Shown here piece by piece: positions 33,541-42,419 of a DNA stretch of 64,000 bases (positions are counted from its first letter, which is position 1; the number at the start of each line of letters is the position of its first letter). A program made the translations under genes and the position numbers. The notes under the pieces are model-generated. The model was not told the origin of the DNA. It saw only the letters and a list, made by a program, of their open reading frames with translations, and did no database searches. The stretch lies in contig NZ_CP139089.1 of assembly GCF_038024855.1 (NCBI RefSeq), forward strand, positions 1,674,001 to 1,738,000, in the 5' to 3' direction. This stretch comes from Methylocella tundrae (lineage in GTDB: Bacteria > Pseudomonadota > Alphaproteobacteria > Rhizobiales > Beijerinckiaceae).

Positions 33541-33862
33541 AGACGTCACGGACGGGCTCACCCAACACGATTGACCATGCGTTCGGACCAGAGAGCCGGT
33601 TTGATTCCTATAATGACGGCGCCTGTTGGCGAAAGACGAGTGCTTGATCCCTGACGCAAAGACGATCGGGACGAGCTTGAGCGCCGGACGTCCGAGGTGA
33701 ATCTGAGCCGATCTCCTGTCAGAAGCATATTGTGACGGAAAATATCCAGATCCTGATATGGATCGGAATTTCATGGAAGATTGAGCGCTGCCCTGGCGCT
33801 ATGCGTTTTCAAATGTCGTCAAATAAGTAGGCGGCAGTTAAGCAAAGTCATCGGGGGAAGCA
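33541..33862. other. 322-base intergenic region before the carboxylesterase gene
   Basis: No gene is supported. Close to the esterase, GGGGGAAGCA precedes the ATG. A short imperfect symmetry (GATCC...GGATC) lies around 33750-33765. It probably contains the esterase promoter. Confidence 0.35.
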
Positions 33863-35584
33863 ATGTTGAAACGATCAGAACGGCGCTATACGCGCTCACC
33901 CGCGCAAACAGTAAAGCGGCGCGTCAGGGAAAGCGTCGGCATGGCGCTCGGCGTGTGCGCCTTTGCAGGAGTGCTGACGGCGCCGATGCAGGCCCATGCG
34001 GCGAACCCGCTGCGCGTCGAGACCAAGGAAGGCCCGGTCAAGGGATTCCTGAAAAACGGCGTCGCGGAATTCCTCGGCGTTCCCTACGCCGAACCGCCGC
34101 TTGGCAATTTGCGCTGGAAGCCGCCGCATAAACATGCGCCCTGGACCAATGTTCTACAGGCGACAGCCTATGGGCCGACCTGCGCCCAGATTACGACTCT
34201 CGGCGTGTTCGCTGGCCCCGCCAACAACAACGAGGACTGTCTTTATCTCAACGTCTTCACGCCGAACGTCGATCCCGTGGCAAGAGAAAAGCTTCCAGTC
34301 ATCTTCTGGATCCACGGCGGCGGCAATGTCGATGGCGAAAGCAATGACTATGATGCGAGCAAGCTCGCAGCCCAGGGCCACACGGTCGTCGTCACCATCA
34401 ATTATCGCTTAAATCTGATGGGCTTTTTGGCAAATCCCGCATTGGACGCGGAAGGCCACAATTTCGGCAACTACGGAACGCTCGATCAACTGCTTGCGCT
34501 CAAATGGGTGAGGCATAACATCGGACAATTCGGCGGCGACAAGAACAACATCACTGTCGGCGGCCAGTCCGCGGGCGCCCAGGACACCGGCGTAGCCGTG
34601 ATATCGCCTCTGTTCTCCGGCCTGTTTCACCGCGCGATCTACGAAAGCAGCGTCCCGAGCGCAGTACCGACGCTGGCGACTGCTGAAGCAAGAGGCACGG
34701 CTTTCTCGGTCGCGGCAGGCTGCGGCGCCGGCTCGGACGCGGCTACCGCCAAATGCCTGCGCAGCTTGACGGCTCAGCAAATTGAGACGCTTGCGGGAAC
34801 GGCGAGCACTCAAAGCGCCTACATAACAGGCCCGCTGCAGGACGGCACAATTATTCCAATACAGCCTAGCGCGGCCTGGAAGAGCGGCCAGTTCAGCCAT
34901 ATGCCGATGATGAATGGACGCGTGCAGGATGAGGCCAACTTTGGCCTTGGCATTACGGAATATTTTTCCGGTCCTCCCCGCGTGCCGCCGACTGCGGCGC
35001 AATATACGGCTTTTGTCACCACTACCTACAGCGGCAACGCCGGACCGATCAACACGCCGCCGGCCTATCCGCCGGGGACTGTTCGGGCGGTTCTGGCTCA
35101 CTACCCTGTCGATGCCTATGCCTCGCCGCAATTGGCCTGGGACGCGGTCGCGACAGACCCCGGCGCATGCATCACCAGACACTACAGTCAGATCATAGCT
35201 CCTCAAGTGCCGTATTACGCTTACGAATTCGACGAGCGCACGGCGCCTTATTATTTCCCGAAGATGCCCGGCTTCCAGGCCCTAGCCTATCATACCAGTG
35301 ATATTCAGTTCTTGTTCCCCCTCTATCACGGCGGGCCGGAGGGAATCCCTCACCAGCTGAACAAGAAGCAGGAAGATCTCTCCGATCAGCTCGTTGCCGC
35401 CTGGACGAACTTCGCCTGGACAGGCAATCCGAACGGATTGGGGAATGCCCCTTGGCCGGCCTACACGGCGAAAACGCCTTTCTGGTTGTCGGAGGACATT
35501 CCGTTCCTATCAACCTTGACGGACGCCCAATTCTCGGCAAATCACAAATGCGGCTTCTGGGATAAGGTCCTGATCTATCCTTAG
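33863..35584 (+). CDS. exported type-B carboxylesterase
   Basis: A 573-residue alpha/beta hydrolase of the cholinesterase/carboxylesterase B family. A long basic leader is followed by MALGVCAFAGVLTAPMQAHA, a signal peptide cut near residue 47. The family stretch FLGVPYAEPPLGNLRW, EDCLYLNVFTP, the oxyanion region WIHGGGN and the nucleophile elbow GGQSAGA (Ser) are present. A late His-containing segment (LAYHTSDIQFLF) supplies the catalytic base. Substrate unknown; with an AraC regulator upstream it may be induced by an ester. A strong terminator follows. The mature protein should be periplasmic or secreted. Confidence 0.85.
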   Translation: MLKRSERRYTRSPAQTVKRRVRESVGMALGVCAFAGVLTAPMQAHAANPLRVETKEGPVKGFLKNGVAEFLGVPYAEPPLGNLRWKPPHKHAPWTNVLQATAYGPTCAQITTLGVFAGPANNNEDCLYLNVFTPNVDPVAREKLPVIFWIHGGGNVDGESNDYDASKLAAQGHTVVVTINYRLNLMGFLANPALDAEGHNFGNYGTLDQLLALKWVRHNIGQFGGDKNNITVGGQSAGAQDTGVAVISPLFSGLFHRAIYESSVPSAVPTLATAEARGTAFSVAAGCGAGSDAATAKCLRSLTAQQIETLAGTASTQSAYITGPLQDGTIIPIQPSAAWKSGQFSHMPMMNGRVQDEANFGLGITEYFSGPPRVPPTAAQYTAFVTTTYSGNAGPINTPPAYPPGTVRAVLAHYPVDAYASPQLAWDAVATDPGACITRHYSQIIAPQVPYYAYEFDERTAPYYFPKMPGFQALAYHTSDIQFLFPLYHGGPEGIPHQLNKKQEDLSDQLVAAWTNFAWTGNPNGLGNAPWPAYTAKTPFWLSEDIPFLSTLTDAQFSANHKCGFWDKVLIYP

Positions 35585-35607
35585 TCCAATCTATAGCCGA
35601 TGCGGCG

Positions 35608-35637
35608 AAGTGACGGTCCCCGGACCGTCACTTTTTT
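35608..35637 (+). terminator. intrinsic terminator of the carboxylesterase gene
   Basis: AAGTGACGGTCC and GGACCGTCACTT are perfect complements around a two-base centre, followed by a run of T residues. The stem is about 12 bp and lies 24 bases after the stop codon. Confidence 0.9.
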
Positions 35638-35649
35638 ATTATCTCCAAA

Positions 35650-35815
35650 TTTCGCGGCATTGCTTGCTTCGGACGAGCCTCAGCCCCGAATAGCTCGGCT
35701 GCCCGTTCGAGCAATTGCGCCGGGTGATCTGATTCGGGTGGCATCCCATTGACGCGTGAGTGCGGCCAGCGTCTTCGCGCCCTCGATCGCGGCCAAGACC
35801 ACCTTCTTGATCCAT
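35650..35815 (-). pseudogene. remnant of an IS3-family transposase OrfA
   Basis: Read leftwards, one frame gives KKVVLAAIEGAKTLAALTRQ followed by a Trp-Asp. After a frameshift, another gives QLLERAAELFGAEARPKQA. Joined, they match the helix-turn-helix protein OrfA of IS3-type elements, where KVALAAI.GEKTLAEL is followed by DVHPNQI and LLE.A..VFG. The DVHPNQIT segment lies at the frameshift. No OrfB, no terminal repeats and no intact start are seen, so this is an old fragment between the esterase terminator and selA. Confidence 0.5.
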
Positions 35816-35985
35816 GTCCGTGACACTGCGGTCAAGCAGCCGGCGAACTTTTTGATAAGGTATGTGAACGAGGCTAAAAGAAATTCGCTATGATCGCCGG
35901 TAATGGGGACAATATCTGATCAAACATCGTCTTTCAGCGCGGCGAGTCGCAAGGCCTATCCGCGCCAAGCTGGCGGTTGAGACAC

Positions 35986-37395
35986 ATGGAAGGTTCGCGA
36001 GCGCTGTCTCTTCGCGATCTGCCATCCGTTAGCGCGGTTCTTAGCGCCGCCGCGGCTCCGGCGCTGCTGGAGCGCTTTGGCCGCATTGCGTCGACAGATG
36101 CGGTTCGGGCGGTTCTGGGCGATGCGCGCAGGGCGTTAAGGGCTGGCGCGCCGTCCGTCCCCAGCGCGCAGGATGTTGCGCTCCTTGCGCTCGCGAGGCT
36201 CGACCAAGAAGACCGCTCCGGTCTGCGCCCGCTGTTCAACCTCACCGGCACGGTTCTGCACACCAATCTCGGCCGGGCGGCGCTGCCCGAGGCGGCGGTC
36301 GAGGCCGCGATGGCGGCGATGCGCGAACCCGTGGCGCTGGAGTTCGACCTCGAGACGGGCCGGCGAGGCGAACGCGACGATCATGTGCGGGCGCTCCTTT
36401 GCGCCCTGACCGGCGCGGAGGATGCGACGGTGGTCAACAATAATGCGGCGGCGGTGCTGATCTCCCTCAACACGCTGGCGAATGGCCGCGAGGCGATCGT
36501 GTCGCGCGGAGAATTGATCGAGATCGGCGGCGCCTTCCGCATGCCGGACATCATGGCGCGAGCGGGCGCGAGGCTGGTCGAGGTGGGGACGACGAATCGA
36601 ACTCATGCCAGGGACTACCGCGCGGCGCTCAGCACGGAGACCGGAGTCATTCTCAAGGTGCACACCTCCAATTACCGTATTCAGGGGTTCACCGCCGAGG
36701 TCGGCGGGGCTGAGCTGGCGCAGATCGCCGGCGAGGCGAATGCGCCTTTGATGAACGACCTCGGGTCCGGCACGCTGATCGATCTTTCGCGCTACGGGAT
36801 GCAAAAAGAGCCGACCGTGCGCGAGGCGGTGGCGGAGGGCGCCGGGGTGGTGACGTTTTCTGGAGACAAGCTGCTCGGCGGACCGCAAGCTGGCTTCATC
36901 GTCGGCCGGCGCGCGCTTATCGCCGCCATCAATCGCAACCCGATGAAACGCGCATTGCGAATCGACAAGATCCGGCTGGCGGCCATCGAGGCCACGCTGA
37001 AGCTTTACCGCGACCCCGATCGTCTTGCAGAGCGTCTGCCCACACTGCGGCTGCTGACGCGAACTCAAGCGGAGATCGAAGCGCAGGCGCGCCGGCTGCA
37101 GCCGGAAGTGGCGCAGGCGGTCGGCGCCGCTTTTGCCGTGACGATAGGCGAATGTCGCAGCCAGATCGGGTCTGGCGCGCTGCCGCTCGATACGATCGCC
37201 AGCGCCGGCCTCGTCATTCGTTCAGGCGCGGGAGGCCGCGCGCTGGAGCGGCTGGCGGCCGCTCTGCGCAACCTGCCCCGGCCGGTGATCGGGCGGATCG
37301 AGGATGGCGCCCTGACGCTCGATATGCGATGTTTGACCGATGAAGCGGCCTTTGTGTCGACTCTCTCGGCGTTGGACCGCGATGCGCTGGCTTGA
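35986..37395 (+). CDS. selA: L-seryl-tRNA(Sec) selenium transferase
   Basis: A 469-residue PLP enzyme that converts seryl-tRNA(Sec) to selenocysteyl-tRNA(Sec). The pyridoxal lysine is in FSGDKLLGGPQAG and falls at residue 295 when the ATG at 35986 is used, the same number as I recall for the E. coli enzyme. The N-terminal LFNLTGTVLHTNLGRA and the MNDLGSGTLIDL segment are family hallmarks. A TTG three codons upstream is an alternative start. It is the first gene of the selenium island; selB follows after 105 bases. Confidence 0.95.
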   Translation: MEGSRALSLRDLPSVSAVLSAAAAPALLERFGRIASTDAVRAVLGDARRALRAGAPSVPSAQDVALLALARLDQEDRSGLRPLFNLTGTVLHTNLGRAALPEAAVEAAMAAMREPVALEFDLETGRRGERDDHVRALLCALTGAEDATVVNNNAAAVLISLNTLANGREAIVSRGELIEIGGAFRMPDIMARAGARLVEVGTTNRTHARDYRAALSTETGVILKVHTSNYRIQGFTAEVGGAELAQIAGEANAPLMNDLGSGTLIDLSRYGMQKEPTVREAVAEGAGVVTFSGDKLLGGPQAGFIVGRRALIAAINRNPMKRALRIDKIRLAAIEATLKLYRDPDRLAERLPTLRLLTRTQAEIEAQARRLQPEVAQAVGAAFAVTIGECRSQIGSGALPLDTIASAGLVIRSGAGGRALERLAAALRNLPRPVIGRIEDGALTLDMRCLTDEAAFVSTLSALDRDALA

Positions 37396-37500
37396 GCGGT
37401 TGAAGGAGCCGCACGCGCCGCGCCGCGATGCGCTGGCCGAAGCAAGAGCCGCGGCCGGGAACGGCGGCCGCGGCGCGCAGCCCCAGCCGGACACGGCGTC

Positions 37501-39573
37501 ATGATCATCGGGACCGCCGGCCATATCGATCACGGCAAGACCGCTCTGGTCAAAGCGCTGACCGGGATCGACGGCGACCGCCTTAAGGAGGAGAAGGCGC
37601 GCGGCATCACCATCGATCTCGGCTTCGCCTATCTTCCGCTGGAAGATGGCGCGATTCTCGGCTTCGTGGACGTGCCCGGCCATGAGCGTTTCGTGCACAC
37701 CATGCTGGCTGGCGCGAGCGGAATTGATTTTGCCCTGCTCGTCGTCGCCGCCGACGACGGCATTAAGCCGCAGACGCTGGAGCATCTGGCGATCGTCGAT
37801 CTGATGGGCGTCAGGCGCGGTCTCGTTGCGCTGACCAAGGCCGATATTGCCGCGCCTGAACGTTTGGCCCAGCTGACGGGCGAGATAAGGGCCGCGATCG
37901 CCGGAACGGGGCTTGAGGGCGCCGATATCCTGCCGGTTTCGGCGCTGACCGGAAAGGGCGTCGCTGAGTTGCGCGCCCGGCTTGCCGCGGCCGCCGCCGA
38001 AAGCGTGGATTGCTCGGCGGAGGGCCGCTTTCGCCTTGCGGTCGACCGCGCCTTCACGCTGTCCGGCGTCGGCGTCGTCGTCACCGGCTCCGTCTTGTCC
38101 GGGGCGGTGCGCGTAGGCGACCGGGTCCTCATCAGCCCGTCCGGTCTGCCGGCGCGGGTGCGCTCGCTGCACGCGCAGAACAGATCAGCGCAGACCGGGC
38201 GCGCGGGTGAGCGTTGCGCGCTGAATTTAGCCGGCCCGGACGTCTCCAAAGACGCGATCCAGCGCGGCGATATGGCGCTCGATCCCGAATTGCATGCGCC
38301 GACAGACCGAATCGACGCAGTGTTGCGCGTGCTGCCCGGCGAACCGAAGCCGATCGGCCAATGGTTTCCGGCGCGACTGCATCACGCCTCGGCCGAAGTT
38401 GGAGCGCGCGTCGTCCTGCTCGGCGATGATCCAATTCGGCCCGGCGACTCGGGCGGCGTCCAACTGGTGCTCGACCGGCCGATTGCCGCCGCTGCGCTGG
38501 ATCGCTATGTCATCCGGGACGCCTCGGCCCAGCGAACGATCGGCGGCGGCCGTCTCATCGATCTTCGTCCGCCAGCCCGGCGACGGCGAACGCCAGAGCG
38601 GGCGGCGCAACGCGCGGCGCTGGAATTTTCCGACCCGGTGGCCTCGTTCTCCGCCCTGCTTGCCGCGCCACCCCATGCGGCGGATATTGCGGTCTTCGCG
38701 CGCGATCGCACCCTGTCCGCCGCCCAAACGGATCGGCTGGTCAAGGCGCTGGATCTGGTTATTCTGGACGCGGGCGCGTCAAAAATCGCCATCGCGCCAG
38801 AACGCTGGCGGATTTTCACGTCGAGCCTGATGGAGCGGCTTGCAATCTTTCATGCCGAAAATCCCGACCTTCAGGGCATTGGCCGGGAAAGACTGCGGCT
38901 CGCGCTGCAACCGCGCCTGCCGGCGCCAGCGTTCGTCATCGCCCTGCAGAAGGCGGCCTTGAATGGCGAGGTCGTTCTCGATGGCGCTTTTGTCCGTCTT
39001 GCCTCGCATGAAGCGCGTCTCTCAGCCAAGGACGAAGAGGTCTGGGCCAAGATCGCGCCCTTGCTCGGCGGCGCGGCGCGATTCCGCCCGCCCCGCGTGC
39101 GCGACATCGCCGGATCAACGGGGCGGCCTGAGGCTGAAGTCCGCAGGCTGCTCAAGCTGGCGGGACGGATGGGCTGGGCCGATGAGATCGCGCATGACCA
39201 TTTCTTCCTGCGTCCAACCGTTCACGAAATGGCAGGCGTCGCCGCCGGCGTCGCGGTTCAGGCGGAGGGCGGCGCTTTCACTGCGGCGCAGTTTCGCGAC
39301 AAGCTCTCCAACGGCCGCAAGGTCGCGATCCAGATCCTTGAATTCTTTGACCGGCATGGCGTCACGGTGAATCATGCCGACATCCGGCGCATCAACAAGC
39401 GCCGGCTGGACATGTTCGGACCCTTCGTGCTTCCGTCCGGCGGCTCCGATGGAGGAGAATCGTCCCCGGTGGGGCGTTCGGACTTCAAATCCGAATGGGG
39501 CGGCGAGCCTGTCCCGGGTGGGTTCGACTCCCGCTCTCTTCCGCCGGCACTGTCCCGGGACGGTTCGAGATGA
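37501..39573 (+). CDS. selB: selenocysteine-specific elongation factor, reading frame extending through tRNA-Sec
   Basis: A 690-codon open frame. SelB delivers selenocysteyl-tRNA to UGA codons marked by a SECIS hairpin. The N-terminal GTPase shows [14 protein letters not shown] (G1), DVPGHERF (G3) and TKAD (G4). The middle holds EF-Tu-like domains, and the C-terminal third has winged-helix repeats ending [14 protein letters not shown] near residue 645. The remaining 40 codons (651-681 and a short tail) are the tRNA-Sec gene read in frame, without a stop until TGA at 39571. That stop overlaps the ATG of the next gene. Family lengths near 615-650 suggest that the tail is extra. Confidence 0.95.
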   Translation: MIIGTAGHIDHGKTALVKALTGIDGDRLKEEKARGITIDLGFAYLPLEDGAILGFVDVPGHERFVHTMLAGASGIDFALLVVAADDGIKPQTLEHLAIVDLMGVRRGLVALTKADIAAPERLAQLTGEIRAAIAGTGLEGADILPVSALTGKGVAELRARLAAAAAESVDCSAEGRFRLAVDRAFTLSGVGVVVTGSVLSGAVRVGDRVLISPSGLPARVRSLHAQNRSAQTGRAGERCALNLAGPDVSKDAIQRGDMALDPELHAPTDRIDAVLRVLPGEPKPIGQWFPARLHHASAEVGARVVLLGDDPIRPGDSGGVQLVLDRPIAAAALDRYVIRDASAQRTIGGGRLIDLRPPARRRRTPERAAQRAALEFSDPVASFSALLAAPPHAADIAVFARDRTLSAAQTDRLVKALDLVILDAGASKIAIAPERWRIFTSSLMERLAIFHAENPDLQGIGRERLRLALQPRLPAPAFVIALQKAALNGEVVLDGAFVRLASHEARLSAKDEEVWAKIAPLLGGAARFRPPRVRDIAGSTGRPEAEVRRLLKLAGRMGWADEIAHDHFFLRPTVHEMAGVAAGVAVQAEGGAFTAAQFRDKLSNGRKVAIQILEFFDRHGVTVNHADIRRINKRRLDMFGPFVLPSGGSDGGESSPVGRSDFKSEWGGEPVPGGFDSRSLPPALSRDGSR
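39451..39543 (+). tRNA. selC: tRNA-Sec (anticodon TCA), embedded in the selB reading frame
   Basis: A 93-base gene. The 8-bp acceptor stem pairs GGAGGAGA (39451-39458) with TCTCTTCC (39535-39542), with one G-U, as is typical of bacterial tRNA-Sec. The D arm is CGTCCCCGGTGGGGCG. The anticodon arm TTCGGA / TCCGAA encloses CTTCAAA with TCA at 39485-39487. A long variable arm follows, and the T arm is GTGGG TTCGACT CCCGC. The discriminator is G39543 and CCA is not encoded. It lies entirely inside the open frame that starts at selB. Confidence 0.95.
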
Positions 39574-39950
39574 CTGCGGCGCGCGCCACCGATTTCGACG
39601 ACTGGCTGGTCCAGACATTCGGCCGGGTCGGCGCCTTTTCGGTGCTGATCGTGCTGGTCGAGATCGACGAAACCTCGGTCGCCCTGTTGTGCTCCTCGTA
39701 TCTTCATGTCATCGCCGACGAGACGCGCTGGACGGACATGACGCGGCTGTTCGACGGCTCCGGCGCGGCCTGGAACGGCGCGGCCTTCTTCGAAGCCGAT
39801 CAAGCCGGGTTGGTCGCCGACGCGGTCGCAAGGCAGCGGCTCACGTCGCTGACGCGCCATCTCGAAAAGGATCGCTCGATCCTCAATGAAGGCGCGTTTT
39901 TCGACGCTCGCGGGTTACGCCTGAATGTCGAAGAGATCATCGCGCGCTGA
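39570..39950 (+). CDS. conserved-looking small protein after selB, function unknown
   Basis: A 126-residue soluble protein beginning [15 protein letters not shown]. Its ATG overlaps the TGA of the extended selB frame as ATGA, a classic coupling arrangement; no strong ribosome binding site is visible. It is acidic and aliphatic (FSVLIVLVEIDETSVALLC) with no motif I recognise, but its composition looks like a real folded protein and codon use matches its neighbours. The position inside the selenium island suggests a role in selenoprotein synthesis or formate dehydrogenase biogenesis. That is inference only. Confidence 0.6.
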   Translation: MTAARATDFDDWLVQTFGRVGAFSVLIVLVEIDETSVALLCSSYLHVIADETRWTDMTRLFDGSGAAWNGAAFFEADQAGLVADAVARQRLTSLTRHLEKDRSILNEGAFFDARGLRLNVEEIIAR

Positions 39951-39973
39951 AGGAGAAGCGTTGGCGCATGATA

Positions 39974-39996
39974 CCGAAAAGTTGCAGACTTTTCGG
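39974..39996. repeat. hairpin element between convergent genes, REP-like or bidirectional terminator
   Basis: CCGAAAAGT and ACTTTTCGG are perfect complements around the loop TGCAG. They are flanked by GCATGAT on the left and ATCAT on the right that extend the symmetry imperfectly. The A and T runs within the stem can act in both directions. It lies between the end of the small gene at 39950 and the end of selD. I recall similar palindromes scattered in related genomes, but only one copy is seen here. Confidence 0.6.
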
Positions 39997-40020
39997 ACCA
40001 ACATCATCACGCGTCCCGCG

Positions 40021-41067
40021 CTATGCGACGCGAATAACCGGGTCTCCTGACGTGACCGACCCGATGATGCTTGCGCGCGGATAGCCCGCAGCCTCGATGG
40101 CGTCGCGAATGGACGATGCGCGGCCCGCGGCGCAGGCGATCAGCAGGCCGCCTGAGGTTTGCGGATCGGTCAGCAGCGTGCGCCGCCAACCCGGCAGACC
40201 GGACGGCAGAACGACTCCTTCTCCATAGCTCGCCCAGTTGCGCCCGGAGGCGCCGGTTGCGTATCCAGCCTCGGCCAGCGCCTGCGCCTGCGCCAGAAGC
40301 GGGACGCGCCCGAAGTTGATGTCGAGGCCGACGCCGGCCCCCCGCGCCATTTCGAGGCCATGGCCGAGCAGGCCGAAGCCCGTCACGTCGGTTATGGCGT
40401 GCACGTCCGCGTCCTCAGCCAGCGCAGGACCGACCCGGTTCAGCAGGGTTGTCGAGGCGATCAACTCGGCATAGCTGTCCTGCGTCAGCTTTTCCTTCTT
40501 GAACGCCGCGGAATAAACGCCAACGCCGATGCCCTTGGTCAGGATCAGCGCATCGCCGGGCCGTGCGCCGGAATTCCGACGGATATGGCCCGGACTGCAC
40601 AACCCGATGACAGCAAGGCCGTAGATCGGCTCCGGGGCGTCGATCGAATGGCCGCCGGCGACGGCGATGCCCGCCTCGGCGCAGATCGAGGCGCCCCCTT
40701 GCAGGATCGCGCGCACGGTTTCGATCGGCAGCTTGTCGAGCGGCATGCCGAGGATCGCCAGCGCCATGATCGGCTTTCCGCCCATTGCGTAGATATCGGA
40801 TAGTGCGTTGGCCGCGGCGATGCGCCCGAAATCGCGCGGATCATCCACCATGGGCATGAAGAAATCGGTGGTGGCGATGACGCATTGCTGGTCGTCGATC
40901 TGCCACACCGCCGCGTCGTCGCCCGTTTCCGTGCCGACGAGGAGTTGCGCGAAGGGGCCTGGCTGCGGCTGGCCGGCGAGAAGCCGCTGCAGCACGGACG
41001 GCGCCAGCTTGCAGCCGCAGCCACCGCCATGAGCAAGGCTGGTCAGACGGACGGGAGAGGTCGACAT
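40021..41067 (-). CDS. selD: selenide, water dikinase (selenophosphate synthetase)
   Basis: A 348-residue PurM-like enzyme that makes selenophosphate from selenide and ATP. The active-site loop [10 protein letters not shown] places Cys17 and Lys20 at the same numbers I recall for the E. coli enzyme, so this form uses cysteine rather than selenocysteine. Further features: [39 protein letters not shown] (here starting near residue 67) and [11 protein letters not shown]. It is convergent with the selB side and divergent from the permease gene at 41357. Confidence 0.95.
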   Translation of the reverse strand: MSTSPVRLTSLAHGGGCGCKLAPSVLQRLLAGQPQPGPFAQLLVGTETGDDAAVWQIDDQQCVIATTDFFMPMVDDPRDFGRIAAANALSDIYAMGGKPIMALAILGMPLDKLPIETVRAILQGGASICAEAGIAVAGGHSIDAPEPIYGLAVIGLCSPGHIRRNSGARPGDALILTKGIGVGVYSAAFKKEKLTQDSYAELIASTTLLNRVGPALAEDADVHAITDVTGFGLLGHGLEMARGAGVGLDINFGRVPLLAQAQALAEAGYATGASGRNWASYGEGVVLPSGLPGWRRTLLTDPQTSGGLLIACAAGRASSIRDAIEAAGYPRASIIGSVTSGDPVIRVA

Positions 41068-41165
41068 CGACAGGCCTTCTTCAAAAAGCGCCGCCCGCGC
41101 CCTGGCGACGAGGATCGTTCGAGTCTATCCGCGACAGCCGGCGAGCCGGTAATCCGCTTCATCGA

Positions 41166-41360
41166 TTGGGATCGTTTCCATCGACAGCGCGTGCGCGTGC
41201 GGTTACGCTGGGCAGGTTGATCGGGGTCGAGACGGGGCTGATCATCCAGTCCTATCTCGACAAGCCATTGAAGTCATATTTTGTTCGCCCAGACCAGCCC
41301 CTTTTGCACGAAATGGCAGACAGGCTTCCGCTAACAAGCAAGCCACTGGAAAAGCGATGA
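41166..41360 (+). CDS. possible small protein overlapping the start of the permease gene
   Basis: A 64-codon open frame ending LTSKPLEKR. Its TGA overlaps the ATG of the permease (ATGA at 41357), which hints at coupling. The second half (IGVETGLIIQSYLDKPLKSYF) looks protein-like, the first half less so. No family is recognised and the start is uncertain, so it may be a remnant of a longer gene. Low confidence. Confidence 0.25.
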   Translation: MGSFPSTARARAVTLGRLIGVETGLIIQSYLDKPLKSYFVRPDQPLLHEMADRLPLTSKPLEKR

Positions 41361-42409
41361 ATACAACGCGACAGAATAATCCCGCAATGGGATGGATCAC
41401 GTTCTTTTTGATCGCGGCGGCCGGTCTATTCTACGTAAAATGGCTCCCTTACTACAATAGGGCGTTTGTGGCGGCGGCGACTCATTCCATCGGCCAGTCT
41501 ATTTTGATGGGCAAGGCGGCGAGTCCGCCGTCCCCTTCAATCAGCGCGGCGCTGGATTATGCGTGGGTCTACGGCAAAGCGATCTGGCAGGCGATGGTTC
41601 TCGGGCTCTTGCTCGGCTCAGCGACCCAGGCCTTGCTGCCGGTCAATTGGGTGGCGAAGGCGCTCGGCCGCACGGAATTTGGAAGCGTGGCCGCGGGCGG
41701 CTTGCTGTCGATCCCCGGCATGATGTGCACTTGCTGCGCCGCGCCCATCGTCGTTGGGTTGCGCGAGCGCCAGGCTTCGGCTGGCGGAGCCATCGCATTC
41801 TGGCTTGGCAACACAGTATTGAACCCGGCGACGATTGTGTTCATGGGCTTCGTTCTCGGCTGGAACTGGAGCGCGCTGCGTCTCGCGCTGGGGCTTTTGA
41901 TGGTGTTCGGGCTCGGCTACCTGGTGAATCGGATGGTGACGCCGAAGGAAGCGGAAGAGGCGGAGGCGCGCCTCGCCACGCTGGTCGGGAATACGCCGAC
42001 CTCAGGCGCCTTCACGCGCTGGATGCGGATTCTGTGGCGCATGAGCGTGCGGCTCGTGCCCGAATATATCGTGCTGGTTCTGCTGCTCGGCGCCGCGCGG
42101 GCCTGGTTGTTCCCGCAAATCGACCCGCAGATTGACAATCACCTCATCTGGATTGTCGCGCTCGCGGTTGCGGGGACGATCTTCGTGATCCCTACCGCGG
42201 GCGAAGTGCCGATCATCCAGGCGATGCTTTCGCTCGGCATGGGCGTTGGACCGGCCGGCGCATTGCTGATGACGCTTCCGCCGATCAGCGCGCCGTCTGT
42301 TGCGATGCTCGCACGCTCGTTCCCGCCGCGGGTGCTTGCGCTCGTGACGGCGTCTGTCGTGGCGTTCGGCGTGATCGGCGGTTTGCTGGCCGTGGCGTTG
42401 CGATTCTAG
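41357..42409 (+). CDS. permease of the DUF318/ArsP family
   Basis: A 350-residue inner membrane protein with about eight to nine helices. The diagnostic motif GMMCTCCAAPIVVGLR near residue 125 and a second half-repeat with IPTAGEVPIIQAMLSLGMGVGPAGALL near residue 280 define the PF03773-type permeases. Known members include the organoarsenical exporter ArsP. Here it stands between selD and the selenium-dependent formate dehydrogenase genes. A role in moving a selenium compound is an attractive guess but is not shown by the sequence. It is divergent from selD. Confidence 0.75.
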   Translation: MNTTRQNNPAMGWITFFLIAAAGLFYVKWLPYYNRAFVAAATHSIGQSILMGKAASPPSPSISAALDYAWVYGKAIWQAMVLGLLLGSATQALLPVNWVAKALGRTEFGSVAAGGLLSIPGMMCTCCAAPIVVGLRERQASAGGAIAFWLGNTVLNPATIVFMGFVLGWNWSALRLALGLLMVFGLGYLVNRMVTPKEAEEAEARLATLVGNTPTSGAFTRWMRILWRMSVRLVPEYIVLVLLLGAARAWLFPQIDPQIDNHLIWIVALAVAGTIFVIPTAGEVPIIQAMLSLGMGVGPAGALLMTLPPISAPSVAMLARSFPPRVLALVTASVVAFGVIGGLLAVALRF

Positions 42410-42419
42410 AACGGACGCC

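Noticed and set aside
39451..39573. C-terminal SelB tail as a genuine extra protein domain
   Set aside because: Its 31 central codons are exactly the tRNA-Sec gene, so the residues are dictated by the RNA and should not be taken as an evolved domain, although the tail may be translated.
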